DNA of 10,564 nt from Nitrososphaerota archaeon. GTDB lineage: Archaea; Thermoproteota; Bathyarchaeia; Bathyarchaeales; Bathycorpusculaceae. Both the position numbers and the translations under genes were made by a program. Positions 1-6,857 of this stretch are shown in pieces. The notes under the pieces are model-generated. The model searched no databases. It saw only the letters and a program-made list of their open reading frames with translations, and was not told the DNA's origin. Position 1 is the first letter of the stretch; each line of letters begins with the position of its first letter. The stretch lies in the NCBI GenBank assembly GCA_031260365.1, contig JAIRJY010000101.1, forward strand, positions 1 to 10,564, in the 5' to 3' direction.

Positions 1-25
1 AAAGTAACCATTCTAAGGAAGGAAC

Positions 26-553
26 TTGGTGAGTAAACAGCTTCCAAACAGGGAGCAAGCCATAAAAATTCTGCAAAAAAACGGTTGCCCCACCAAAGTA
101 ATCACGCACTGTCAAGCAGTAGCCTCCTTAGCTATCGAAATAGCAGAGATATTTAAAGCAAAAAATTATCCTGTTGATCTAGAATTAATTGAAGCAGGTG
201 CCCTTTTACATGATATCGGGCGTTCTAAAACACACAATGTGAATCATGCTATCGAAGGCATGAAACTTGCTCAAACTGAAGACTTACCCGAAGCAATAAT
301 TTGTATTATTAAACGACACGTAGGTGCCGGTATCACAACAGAAGAAGCTGAACAACTAAATTGGCCCAAAGACAATTACATACCTCAAACTTTGGAAGAA
401 AAAATCGTTTGTTACGCTGACAAATGTATCAACGGTGACGACCGTATTTCAGTGGAAGTAACGATTAAACAGTTACATGACAAAAAACTAGACGATGCCG
501 CTAAAAGAGTTAGAAAACTATACAACGAAATAACTAGTCTACTTGAGAGGTAA
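26..553 (+). CDS. HD-domain protein, archaeal HDIG-type (TIGR00295-like) putative phosphohydrolase
   Basis: A 175-residue soluble protein with an HD metal-dependent phosphohydrolase fold. The sequence shows His28 in a VITHCQAVA segment, the His62-Asp63 pair in ALLHDIGR, then His74, His98 and Asp132 in YADKC. These are the usual metal ligands of the superfamily in the right order. Length and layout match small archaeal HDIG proteins, whose substrate (nucleotide or phosphoester) is not known. The start is TTG at 26; GTG at 29 is an equally possible start one codon later. The purine-rich AAGGAAGG at 15-22 is the likely ribosome binding site but sits very close to either start. The gene ends 4 bases before the TTG of the next gene, and the next gene's binding site lies inside its last codons, so the two are probably cotranscribed and coupled. 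The fold is secure; the substrate is not. Confidence 0.88.
   Translation: MVSKQLPNREQAIKILQKNGCPTKVITHCQAVASLAIEIAEIFKAKNYPVDLELIEAGALLHDIGRSKTHNVNHAIEGMKLAQTEDLPEAIICIIKRHVGAGITTEEAEQLNWPKDNYIPQTLEEKIVCYADKCINGDDRISVEVTIKQLHDKKLDDAAKRVRKLYNEITSLLER
544..550 (+). promoter_or_regulatory. Ribosome binding site for the DUF2110-like gene, inside the HD gene
   Basis: The string GAGAGGT lies in the last codons of the HD gene, 7 bases before TTG 558. It supports TTG 558 as the true start of the following gene and indicates translational coupling. Confidence 0.6.
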
Positions 554-557
554 CAAT

Positions 558-1307
558 TTGACAATCTTAACATTATTTACTAAAGCATACAACAAAGTAC
601 AGCTTAAACAGATAGAAGAATCTCTGCAAACAACATTTGAAGATATAGATGCTCAAATACGCGTTCTAGGTAACTCTGTTAACAGATGGATACAAGTAGA
701 AGTCACTGGTGAAGACTAAGGTGTAGCTAAAAGTTACATAGACAAGCAAATAGGAATCTGCCCAAATAACATCACTGAAGTTTTAGCAGGTTCTGAATTG
801 AAGGGGTATATCCAAAAAATAACCAACTCTGCAGTATTAACAATTGATATAGGTATATTAGAACCAAAAATGATCTATGCACGTATCCCTCTTTCTACTT
901 TACAGTCTCAACTGTTAGACGGCAGAGACGTACCACTTAAAAAAATTGCTGAACTATTTGCGTTAAGTGCTGATTTACCAATTAACATCAAAATTACTGA
1001 TGTACATGTTGCTGAAAACATACTGGACGCAGAACTTTCAACAACACAAATATCAATGTTTAAAAATTGGCAAGGTTCTCTTTTGGATCGTCTCGTGATT
1101 TTAGGCACCACTGCTGATGAGGTTACCTTAACCCTTGAACGCACAAGATTAAACCGTGACGTTATCAAAATAGAATCGCTTGGATTATTTGAACAGATAC
1201 TCATTTGTAAACTAGGTACAGATGCTACAGGTCTTATTCCGCGAATAGGTCGTTACATGCGCAACGCACAACTCTTAGTGTTTAATCCCAAAAAACTACA
1301 ATCTTAA
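558..1307 (+). pseudogene. DUF2110-like archaeal conserved protein, interrupted by one in-frame TAA
   Basis: From TTG 558 the frame reads 53 codons (MTILTLFTKAYNK... ending VEVTGED), meets TAA at 717-719, then continues in the same frame for 195 sense codons to the stop at 1305-1307. The part before the stop and the part after it (GVAKSYIDKQIGICP, ARIPLSTLQSQLLDG, CKLGTDATGLIPRIGRY) read as one continuous protein of about 249 residues. That is close to the length I recall for archaeal DUF2110 proteins, which have no known function. There is no frameshift and no second stop, so one base change (for example GAA to TAA) explains the break. A 169-residue product could restart at TTG 798, but that codon lies inside the homologous region and has no convincing binding site. 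Possible explanations are a recent nonsense mutation, an assembly error, or readthrough. The family assignment is from memory of the motifs and is moderate; the stop is directly visible. Confidence 0.62.
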
Positions 1308-1366
1308 GGTTTTACAATCTTCGATGACTATTTCCAGTATCAGCACAAATATAAATAAAAAACCTC

Positions 1367-1376
1367 TTTATATATA
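1367..1376 (+). promoter_or_regulatory. TATA-like box with no gene downstream
   Basis: TTTATATATA is a near-ideal archaeal TATA box and would start transcription near 1395-1400. No credible coding frame follows on the plus strand for over 900 bases, so it may drive an unrecognised RNA or be a chance match in AT-rich DNA. Confidence 0.3.
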
Positions 1377-1970
1377 CCTTCAAGTTCTGCATCGATGTGT
1401 CTTTATCCGGTTTTGGTAGTCAGCGTGTGTGTTTAATATAGCAAGTCAAATTTATGTTGTCGCATGCGTTTTTGTTTGTCGTTTAAACTAGGTTTTCCAT
1501 AATTTTTCATAAATGAATTTGTTTATATGTAAAAAATAGGCATGTACATTCACTTTGCTATAGACTACTTGTATAGTTATGGCAAACAAAATTTGTGACT
1601 TGTTGGCAATGTTTTGTGGTGGTGTATGAACATACGAGAATATTAAGTTGCATAATGAAGAGTTTTGTCGGATAACTGGTGTTAAACGTAAACGTTTGAG
1701 AAAATAGACTTCTTGTGAAATATGTGGTTTCATGAGTTTGTGTTGTTATGCTCTCGCAGAGAATGTTTTCAGTAAGGGTTAATCCAATATGCAACATGGG
1801 CGTTTATGAAAAAGGAATAGTTTGCACGAGGTCTAATCTTATTGTTAGCATCCGTAACTATGAACATGGAATATAAATCTATTTTTAATCTGAGAATATT
1901 TTGTAAATGTTTTTGTCTCATGTTTGGCTGGTATTCTATTTACGCATAATTACGATAAGTTGCATGTTTT

Positions 1971-2273
1971 TTAAGCCATAAATTTCGGTTTTTAGAGGAT
2001 ATGTGTTTATAGTGTTTTGCATCACAATCATCAAAAACAATGTTTGACGCCTACTGTTTAAGAGAAACATGCAGTGTATTTTGAATAATATAGTGGTTTT
2101 AAATCAAATTTTGAATACATGAAAAAACTGAACCTATGTACCTATTAGGTAATATGTTACTCTCAAAACCACCTTGTAAAAGTAGATAAAAAAGCAGCAT
2201 TTTTTAATTTCAGACTCAAAATAGCAGTTCAGCCAATGCATATATTCCCTAAAAACCGAAATTTACGGTTTAA
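1971..2273. repeat. Inverted-repeat bounded segment, MITE-like
   Basis: The left arm (1971-2005) and right arm (2239-2273) are inverted copies matching at 30 of 35 positions. They include a perfect 17-bp core, TAAATTTCGGTTTTTAG at 1979-1995 against its exact complement at 2249-2265. Both outer ends finish in TTAA, after which similarity stops abruptly. The segment is 303 bp with no coding capacity. That fits a miniature inverted-repeat transposable element, with TTAA as a possible target duplication, though no transposase is present and only one copy lies in this window. In a plus-strand RNA three of the five differences would be G-U pairs, so a long RNA hairpin is the alternative reading. 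Confidence 0.5.
2093..2172. repeat. Short inverted repeat nested inside the MITE-like segment
   Basis: GTGGTTTT at 2093-2100 is complementary to AAAACCAC at 2165-2172. Between them lies a 13-bp palindrome TACCTA-T-TAGGTA at 2139-2151. Together with the outer arms this gives a nested symmetric layout. The arms are short and could occur by chance in AT-rich DNA. Confidence 0.3.
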
Positions 2274-2301
2274 GTGTACACTGGAAAAATATTATTTCTT
2301 T

Positions 2302-2315
2302 AAAAAGTTAAAAAA
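2302..2315 (-). terminator. T-rich terminator of the gatDE operon
   Basis: Reading the minus strand just past the gatE stop codon there is a run of six T (2315-2310) followed by a run of five T (2306-2302). Such oligo-T tracts are the intrinsic termination signal of archaeal RNA polymerase. Confidence 0.5.
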
Positions 2316-2320
2316 GGTCG

Positions 2321-4216
2321 TTAGAGTTTTTGTTTTAAAATTTTGCTAACGAGTTCTGGGTTAGCTTTGCCTCTAACTTCTTTCATTATTATGCCCATTA
2401 ACATGCTAAATGCGTCTTTATTGTTTTTCTCGATTATATTTTTGTTAGTAGTGATGATGCGGTCAACAATAGGTTCCAGGTCAGCTTCTGTAAACATTTT
2501 TAAACCTAAAGCGATTGTTGCACTCTGAACAGTTTTAGTTGTATTTTTTGCGAGCCAACTGAAAACTTCTGCTATTGCTTCTTTAGCGAGTAAGCCTGAA
2601 CCAACAGCGGCAAATAACGATTTAATCTGTTTTTCACCGACATTTTCAATTGCAATGCCATCGCGTTTGAGTGATTTTACGGTTTCTGTGAGAAATGCTG
2701 CAACAGTGGAGGCGGTTACATTTGTTTCTTTTACGATTTCTTCAAATAGTATGACATATTCAGAATCGACAATTTGTTTTGACAATTTCTCATTTAACGT
2801 GTATTGCGTCATTAAACGCGAAAGTTTCTTTTCAGCTGGTTCTGGTAGATTAGCTTGAATATTTTTAACAAGTTCTTCCGTTATTATTTGGGATGGAATA
2901 TCCGTTTCAGGATACATTCTAGCTGCACCCGGACGTGGTCGCATGTATCGAGTTGTGCCATCGTCTTTGGCTGTTCTGGTTTCAGCGGGTACACCTATAA
3001 GAGCTTCTTGTACACGTTCTACTACTGCTTTAAGCGCATCTTTACAGTTTTCATCTGTGTCAGCAACAAATACGACACTATCTTTTTCAGTGGCACTAAC
3101 CGTTTTACATATTTTTATGACTTCTTCTTGTGTTATACCGTAATTGGGCATTTCATCTGTGTGAAATATTCCTCCAACTCTGCCCCAAAATTTCGCGTAA
3201 TCAGAAAGTTCTGAGCCAACACGGAAATTTGGAATCAATTCTTTGCTTAAAAGTCCTGCGAATCCCGAAAGTTTAACTGCAAAAACTTTATGGTCTCTAT
3301 CAACTGCTTTTCGGATAACTTTTGATTTAGACTCTTTAAATATGTTTGTAATATCGACAAACTCGGTTTTTAAAACGTCTTTAGTTATTCCCCGCTTGTG
3401 CAGTTCTTCTTTTATATCTAGTAAACCAAGTTGACGCTGTACCTCGTATTCAATTACCGTTGGGATAAGTTCCAGTTCCTGTACCCCTTTTATTTCAATT
3501 AAAGTGCCATCTGTAATTGATATGTTAACGTCTTGACGGATAACACCAAGTCCACGCATAACTTTACCTGTGTCGCGTAAAATTTTGCCAATTGTCAAAG
3601 CTACTTGTTGTGCTTCAAGTGGCGAGTAAATTACTGGTGCTGTGCTAATTTCAATTAGTGGGATTCCAAGGCGATCTAATCGATAGCGGATAGTTTTACC
3701 ATCGTCTTCAGTACCTGTTTTACGTGCTGCATCCTCTTCAAGATTTGTTGCTTGTATAGCAATAATTTTTTCACCGACTTTTATCCAACCATTTAATGCA
3801 ATAATGCATGTACGCTGAAAACCCGTAGTGCTTGAACCATCAATAATTGTCTTACGCATAATATGCACCTCATTAACCGGTTGCATATTCATCATAAGTG
3901 ACGCAGTAAGAACAACTTTTAATGCATCCATGTTTAATGAATGAGGTGGTTCTTCATCTAGGTCAACAAGACACGCACTTTTACGATTTGCCTCATAAAT
4001 AATTTTAACGCCTTTTTGAAATTCGAAAAACGTTGTAGGATCAATTTGACCAAGCTCACTTTGCGTAGGGCGAAGACGACGTAAAAACGTTGTTTCCGGT
4101 TCATCTTTAAACAGTTCCGGTTGACAGCTACAGAACAGTTTTGAACCCACATTAAGTTGCTGATGGATTTCTAAGCCAATTTTTAAACCAATTTTAGAGT
4201 AATCAATAGTTGACAT
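2321..4216 (-). CDS. gatE: Glu-tRNA(Gln) amidotransferase subunit E (GatE)
   Basis: This is the tRNA-binding and transamidating subunit of the archaea-specific GatDE complex. It activates mischarged Glu-tRNA(Gln) with ATP and amidates it using ammonia from GatD. The 631-residue protein shows the GatB/E core: GLEIHQQL near the N terminus, then the YEANRKSACLVDLDEEPPHSLN segment, TGFQRTCIIALNG, RLDRLGIPLIEISTAP and VMRGLGVIRQDVNISI. An AspRS-like insertion (around IPNFRVGSELSDYAKFWGRV) sets GatE apart from GatB. The C-terminal helical and YqeY-like tail ends in LMGIIMKEVRGKANPELVSKIL. I chose ATG 4216-4214 (MSTIDYSKIG) rather than the upstream extension to 4279 because it starts 1 bp after the gatD stop, has GGAG 9 bases upstream and matches the family's N terminus. 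Length is normal and there are no lesions. It is the second gene of the gatDE operon. Confidence 0.96.
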   Translation of the reverse strand: MSTIDYSKIGLKIGLEIHQQLNVGSKLFCSCQPELFKDEPETTFLRRLRPTQSELGQIDPTTFFEFQKGVKIIYEANRKSACLVDLDEEPPHSLNMDALKVVLTASLMMNMQPVNEVHIMRKTIIDGSSTTGFQRTCIIALNGWIKVGEKIIAIQATNLEEDAARKTGTEDDGKTIRYRLDRLGIPLIEISTAPVIYSPLEAQQVALTIGKILRDTGKVMRGLGVIRQDVNISITDGTLIEIKGVQELELIPTVIEYEVQRQLGLLDIKEELHKRGITKDVLKTEFVDITNIFKESKSKVIRKAVDRDHKVFAVKLSGFAGLLSKELIPNFRVGSELSDYAKFWGRVGGIFHTDEMPNYGITQEEVIKICKTVSATEKDSVVFVADTDENCKDALKAVVERVQEALIGVPAETRTAKDDGTTRYMRPRPGAARMYPETDIPSQIITEELVKNIQANLPEPAEKKLSRLMTQYTLNEKLSKQIVDSEYVILFEEIVKETNVTASTVAAFLTETVKSLKRDGIAIENVGEKQIKSLFAAVGSGLLAKEAIAEVFSWLAKNTTKTVQSATIALGLKMFTEADLEPIVDRIITTNKNIIEKNNKDAFSMLMGIIMKEVRGKANPELVSKILKQKL

Positions 4217-4217
4217 T

Positions 4218-5567
4218 TTATTGTGCTCCGTAAACGATTTTTTCCTGAGGAAGTGAACGTGATGTGAATTCGCCGGCAATGTTGGTTTTCAACAATCGTT
4301 TTGACTCTTTAAGGTCACTTGTTTGTCCAAGAACCCACATAAGTTTAACAAGTCCAGTTTCAGGAAACATGTCATCAAGCGGAACAACACCAAAATTTAG
4401 AAGGTCCCTGCCTGTATCATAAATGTCTATGTTAACTCGTCCCCAAATACACTGTGACGAAAGAGCAACAATTACCCCTTTAGCGATGGCATTTTTAATT
4501 GCTTCAAAACAAAATATGCTAACATGTCCTAAACCAGAGCCTTCAAGCAAAATGCCTCTAAAACCTTGACTAACATAATAATCGATAATTGAAGGATCCA
4601 TACCTGGATAAAATTTGATAAGTGCAACTTTTTCGCAGAAATTTGTTTTTAAAACTAGTTGCCTTGTTGGATCTCTGTGTTGGTAATCGTCTTTTTGCAT
4701 GATAATTTTTTGATCTAAAACTCTGGCAATTGGAAAGTCATTAATGGATTTGAATGCATCACGGCGACTTGTGTGGCATTTGCGTACTCTAACACCTCTA
4801 TGCACAACAATAGCCGAATCAGAAATCGTTTCATGCATAGCTAAACCAACTTCAGCAAAAGGAGCCTCGCTTGCAGCTCTAACTGCGCCAATTAAATTAG
4901 TTGCAGCATCACTACTTGGACGATCCGATGAGCGTTGTGCTCCAACAAAAATAACTGGAACTGGCAAATTTTGTAATGCAAAACTTAACGCAGCTGATGT
5001 GTACCCCATAGTGTCTGTACCATGAGCAATAACAACGCCGTCTATCCCCTGATTTATACGCTCAGCAACTTTTTGAGCAAGGTCAGTCCAGTTTTTCGGG
5101 GTCAAATTCTCGCTATAAGTACTAAAAACAATTTCAGTATCAACACGAGCAATTTTAGAAAGCTCTGGCACAACACCATATAGATCACTTGCAGATATGG
5201 CCGAACGAACAGCACCTGTTCTATAATCAACACGACTTGCAATAGTTCCGCCAGTACTCATAATTACGACATGAGGCAAAACAGAATTCTGTTCAGGTAA
5301 AAGCGGTGACGCAAACATAGGCTTAATACCAACACCAATTTTTTCAACATTAATACCCTCAACAGTAGCAGATATACCAACATTGTAGCCGTTTTTTAGT
5401 TTTACAATAATATTTGTTGTATCTCCAGATTCACCACGGGGAATCAAAACGCCTTCATAGGTGTTAGTTTTGTAGGTGATGCGTATGATATCTCCAACTT
5501 GACAATTGGCACTTTGAAGCAAGCGTAGCGCGCTGCCACTGTAACCTGAATTTTTTATTTCACTCAT
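4218..5567 (-). CDS. gatD: Glu-tRNA(Gln) amidotransferase subunit D (GatD)
   Basis: This is the glutaminase/asparaginase-type subunit that supplies ammonia to GatE for Gln-tRNA(Gln) synthesis. The 449-residue protein has an N-terminal GatD-specific small beta domain (residues ~20-75, VGDIIRITYKTNTYEGVLIPRG) followed by an L-asparaginase fold. Motifs are STGGTIAS with the nucleophile Thr105, AHGTDTM with Thr184-Asp185, GAQRSSDRPSSD, and VRKCHTSRRDAF with the probable catalytic Lys263. The C-terminal half holds LLEGSGLGHV and DTGRDLLNFGVVP. All expected catalytic residues are present. ATG 5567-5565 is preferred over TTG 5573 because GAGAG lies 8 bases upstream of the ATG but only about 2 bases before the TTG. 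Only 1 bp separates its stop from the gatE start. The presence of GatDE implies that this archaeon makes Gln-tRNA by transamidation. Confidence 0.96.
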   Translation of the reverse strand: MSEIKNSGYSGSALRLLQSANCQVGDIIRITYKTNTYEGVLIPRGESGDTTNIIVKLKNGYNVGISATVEGINVEKIGVGIKPMFASPLLPEQNSVLPHVVIMSTGGTIASRVDYRTGAVRSAISASDLYGVVPELSKIARVDTEIVFSTYSENLTPKNWTDLAQKVAERINQGIDGVVIAHGTDTMGYTSAALSFALQNLPVPVIFVGAQRSSDRPSSDAATNLIGAVRAASEAPFAEVGLAMHETISDSAIVVHRGVRVRKCHTSRRDAFKSINDFPIARVLDQKIIMQKDDYQHRDPTRQLVLKTNFCEKVALIKFYPGMDPSIIDYYVSQGFRGILLEGSGLGHVSIFCFEAIKNAIAKGVIVALSSQCIWGRVNIDIYDTGRDLLNFGVVPLDDMFPETGLVKLMWVLGQTSDLKESKRLLKTNIAGEFTSRSLPQEKIVYGAQ

Positions 5568-5575
5568 ATCCAAAT

Positions 5576-5580
5576 CTCTC
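5576..5580 (-). promoter_or_regulatory. Ribosome binding site deciding the gatD start
   Basis: GAGAG on the minus strand sits 8 bases before ATG 5567. The alternative TTG at 5573 is too close to be served by it. Confidence 0.5.
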
Positions 5581-5630
5581 TGTTAAACAACATCCATACG
5601 TTACGTTTTCTAAAACGCATGATTCTATGT

Positions 5631-5639
5631 TATTTAATA
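5631..5639 (-). promoter_or_regulatory. Candidate TATA box of gatDE
   Basis: On the minus strand TATTAAATA would place the transcription start near 5609, giving a leader of about 40 nt before gatD. No footprint or start-site data support it; it is a consensus match only. Confidence 0.4.
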
Positions 5640-5691
5640 CATACAGTACTAAAAACTTTTTTAAATAAAATTGAAGGAAACAAACAAGGCA

Positions 5692-5704
5692 TTTTTTATA
5701 TTTT
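5692..5704 (+). promoter_or_regulatory. Candidate TATA box of ino1
   Basis: TTTTTTATATTTT follows a purine-rich stretch (5674-5680) that could act as the BRE. Transcription would begin near 5722-5726, leaving a ~35-nt leader that consists mostly of the hairpin at 5733-5752. A second AT-rich candidate lies at 5660-5670. Confidence 0.4.
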
Positions 5705-5732
5705 ACTTCTTGTATGTACCTCTGTTGTGGCG

Positions 5733-5752
5733 TAGCCCTTTTATAAGGGCTA
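5733..5752 (+). promoter_or_regulatory. Perfect hairpin in the ino1 leader
   Basis: TAGCCCTT (5733-5740) pairs without mismatch with AAGGGCTA (5745-5752) around a TTAT loop. The hairpin ends 8 bases before ATG 5761. The only Shine-Dalgarno-like purines upstream of that ATG, AAGGG at 5745-5749, lie in the 3' arm, so folding would hide them. It could be a translational control element or an operator with dyad symmetry. Confidence 0.45.
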
Positions 5753-5760
5753 ACACAAAT

Positions 5761-6840
5761 ATGCAATCAAGTAGGTGCAAAAAAGTGCCACAAATTAAAG
5801 TTGCGTTAATCGGTGTTGGGAATTGTGCTTCAGCTTTCCTTCAAGGTTTAAGTTATTACGGAAAAGCTACAAAGTCCGAAGAGTTTGTTGGTTTGCGGAA
5901 CTTAACATTGGCAGGGTATGTTCCAAATGACATAACTGTTGTCGCAGCTTTTGATGTAGATGAACGTAAAGTTGGATTAGATATCTCAGAAGCAATCTGC
6001 GCTAAACCCAATAATGCTCCACAAGTTTCCCACGTACCACAAACAGGTGTTACAGTAAACAAAGGAACAATTCTTGACGGAGTTGGGGAATCAACAAAAC
6101 ACATAATTCAAGTAAGCAACAAAACTGATGTTGACGTAGTAAAAATCCTCAAAGAATCAGGTGCTGAAATAGTTATAAACCTGCTTCCAAGTGGAGCAAT
6201 CAAAGCAACTGAATACTATGCAAAACAAGCTATCCTAGCAGGGTGCGCATTTATCAATACAACACCAAATTTTATTGCAAGTGATCCCCTTTGGGAAAAA
6301 CAATTCAAAGAAGCAAACTTACCCCTCATTGGCGATGATCTAATAGATCAAATCGGTTCAACAGCATTACATAAAACACTTCTTAAATTGCTCTCTGACA
6401 GCGGAGTAAAAATCACTGAAACTTATCAACTTGATGTTGGCGGCGGTGCAGAATCTGTTGACACTCTTGCACGTACAAGAGATGCAAAACGTGCAATTAA
6501 AACAGAAGCAGTTGCTTCAGCATTACCATATAAAACTCAAATTGTTGCAGGTTCAACAGACTATGTGGATTTCCTGCAGAACAAACGTGACAGCTACTTC
6601 TATATTGATGGTGTCTATTTCTGCAATACCCCACTTAAAATTGACCTTAAATTCCAAACTGTCGATGCGCCAAACGCGGGCAGTGTACTTTTGGATGTTG
6701 TACGCGCAGTTAAACTGGCATTAATTAAGAAGCAAACTGGCGCAATTGAAGCCATTTGCGCTTACGGATTTAAACGACCGCCTAAAATGACTCCAATAGA
6801 AACCGCTGAAGAAGACTTCAAACACTATACAAACGCTTAA
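5761..6840 (+). CDS. ino1: Myo-inositol-1-phosphate synthase, archaeal type
   Basis: This enzyme converts D-glucose 6-phosphate to 1L-myo-inositol 1-phosphate with catalytic NAD. The product feeds archaetidylinositol lipids or inositol-based solutes. The 359-residue protein shows the NAD-binding GVGNCAS (18-24), VINLLPSG (138-145), GDDLIDQIGST (191-201), LDVGGGAES (224-232), a Lys243/Lys247 pair in DAKRAIKTEAV matching the family's KxxxK, and STDYVDFLQNK (265-275). ATG 5761 is chosen because homologous sequence starts at QIKVALIGVGNC. A 30-codon upstream extension to TTG 5671 would be untypical, would run through the presumed promoter and hairpin, and is not family-like. One oddity is that the lysine usual in the GDDxKSQ motif is isoleucine here (Ile195), so this may be a divergent member. 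It is divergent from gatD and convergent with pgi/pmi, whose product is its substrate. Confidence 0.9.
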   Translation: MQSSRCKKVPQIKVALIGVGNCASAFLQGLSYYGKATKSEEFVGLRNLTLAGYVPNDITVVAAFDVDERKVGLDISEAICAKPNNAPQVSHVPQTGVTVNKGTILDGVGESTKHIIQVSNKTDVDVVKILKESGAEIVINLLPSGAIKATEYYAKQAILAGCAFINTTPNFIASDPLWEKQFKEANLPLIGDDLIDQIGSTALHKTLLKLLSDSGVKITETYQLDVGGGAESVDTLARTRDAKRAIKTEAVASALPYKTQIVAGSTDYVDFLQNKRDSYFYIDGVYFCNTPLKIDLKFQTVDAPNAGSVLLDVVRAVKLALIKKQTGAIEAICAYGFKRPPKMTPIETAEEDFKHYTNA

Positions 6841-6841
6841 C

Positions 6842-6854
6842 TTTTTTAGAAAAA
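6842..6854. terminator. Shared T-rich terminators between convergent ino1 and pgi/pmi
   Basis: Six T at 6842-6847 follow the ino1 stop on the plus strand. Five T on the minus strand (6854-6850) follow the pgi/pmi stop. Both convergent genes can thus terminate within the 17-bp gap. Confidence 0.45.
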
Positions 6855-6857
6855 TGT

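Larger units (their letters stand above)
1308..2320. other. Gene-free stretch of about 1 kb
   Basis: Very AT-rich DNA between the DUF2110-like gene and the end of gatE. No reading frame resembles a protein I know; the 79-81 codon minus-strand frames at 1488-1797 have low-complexity, AT-driven composition and no binding site. I see no tRNA T-arm and no CRISPR-like direct repeats. It does hold a strong TATA-like box (1367-1376), a long inverted repeat (1971-2005 with 2239-2273) with smaller nested palindromes, and a T-rich terminator on the minus strand for gatDE. It may be an eroded accessory segment or may encode an RNA; neither is shown. Confidence 0.6.

Noticed and set aside
798..1307. A separate 169-residue gene starting at TTG 798
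   Set aside because: The same frame continues upstream with homologous sequence and a proper start at 558; TTG 798 has no convincing binding site and lies inside the conserved region.
1323..1340. GATGA-like box that might be a C/D-box guide RNA
   Set aside because: Only a partial C box and no paired D/C'/D' boxes at the right spacing.
1488..1797. Two overlapping minus-strand frames of 79-81 codons in the gene-free stretch
   Set aside because: No binding site, no recognisable motif, AT-driven composition and overlap with each other; best explained by chance.
1780..1800. GGGTTAATCC resembling a tRNA T-arm
   Set aside because: No matching acceptor, D or anticodon stems could be found around it, and the T-loop consensus is not met.
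1644..1965. TAAGTTGCAT occurring at 1644-1653 and 1956-1965
   Set aside because: A single 10-bp direct repeat in AT-rich DNA, with no further matching flanks and no array.
2855..3214. 119-codon plus-strand frame opposite gatE
   Set aside because: Shadow of the gatE coding strand; rich in Phe, Tyr, Ser and Cys with no family resemblance or binding site.
4217..4279. N-terminal extension of GatE to position 4279
   Set aside because: It overlaps the gatD coding end, does not resemble GatE N termini, and ATG 4216 has a well-spaced binding site 1 bp past the gatD stop.
5671..5760. N-terminal hydrophobic extension of INO1 (FFIFYFLYVPLL) that could look like a signal peptide
   Set aside because: INO1 is a cytosolic enzyme, homologous sequence begins after ATG 5761, and the stretch contains the likely promoter and leader hairpin.
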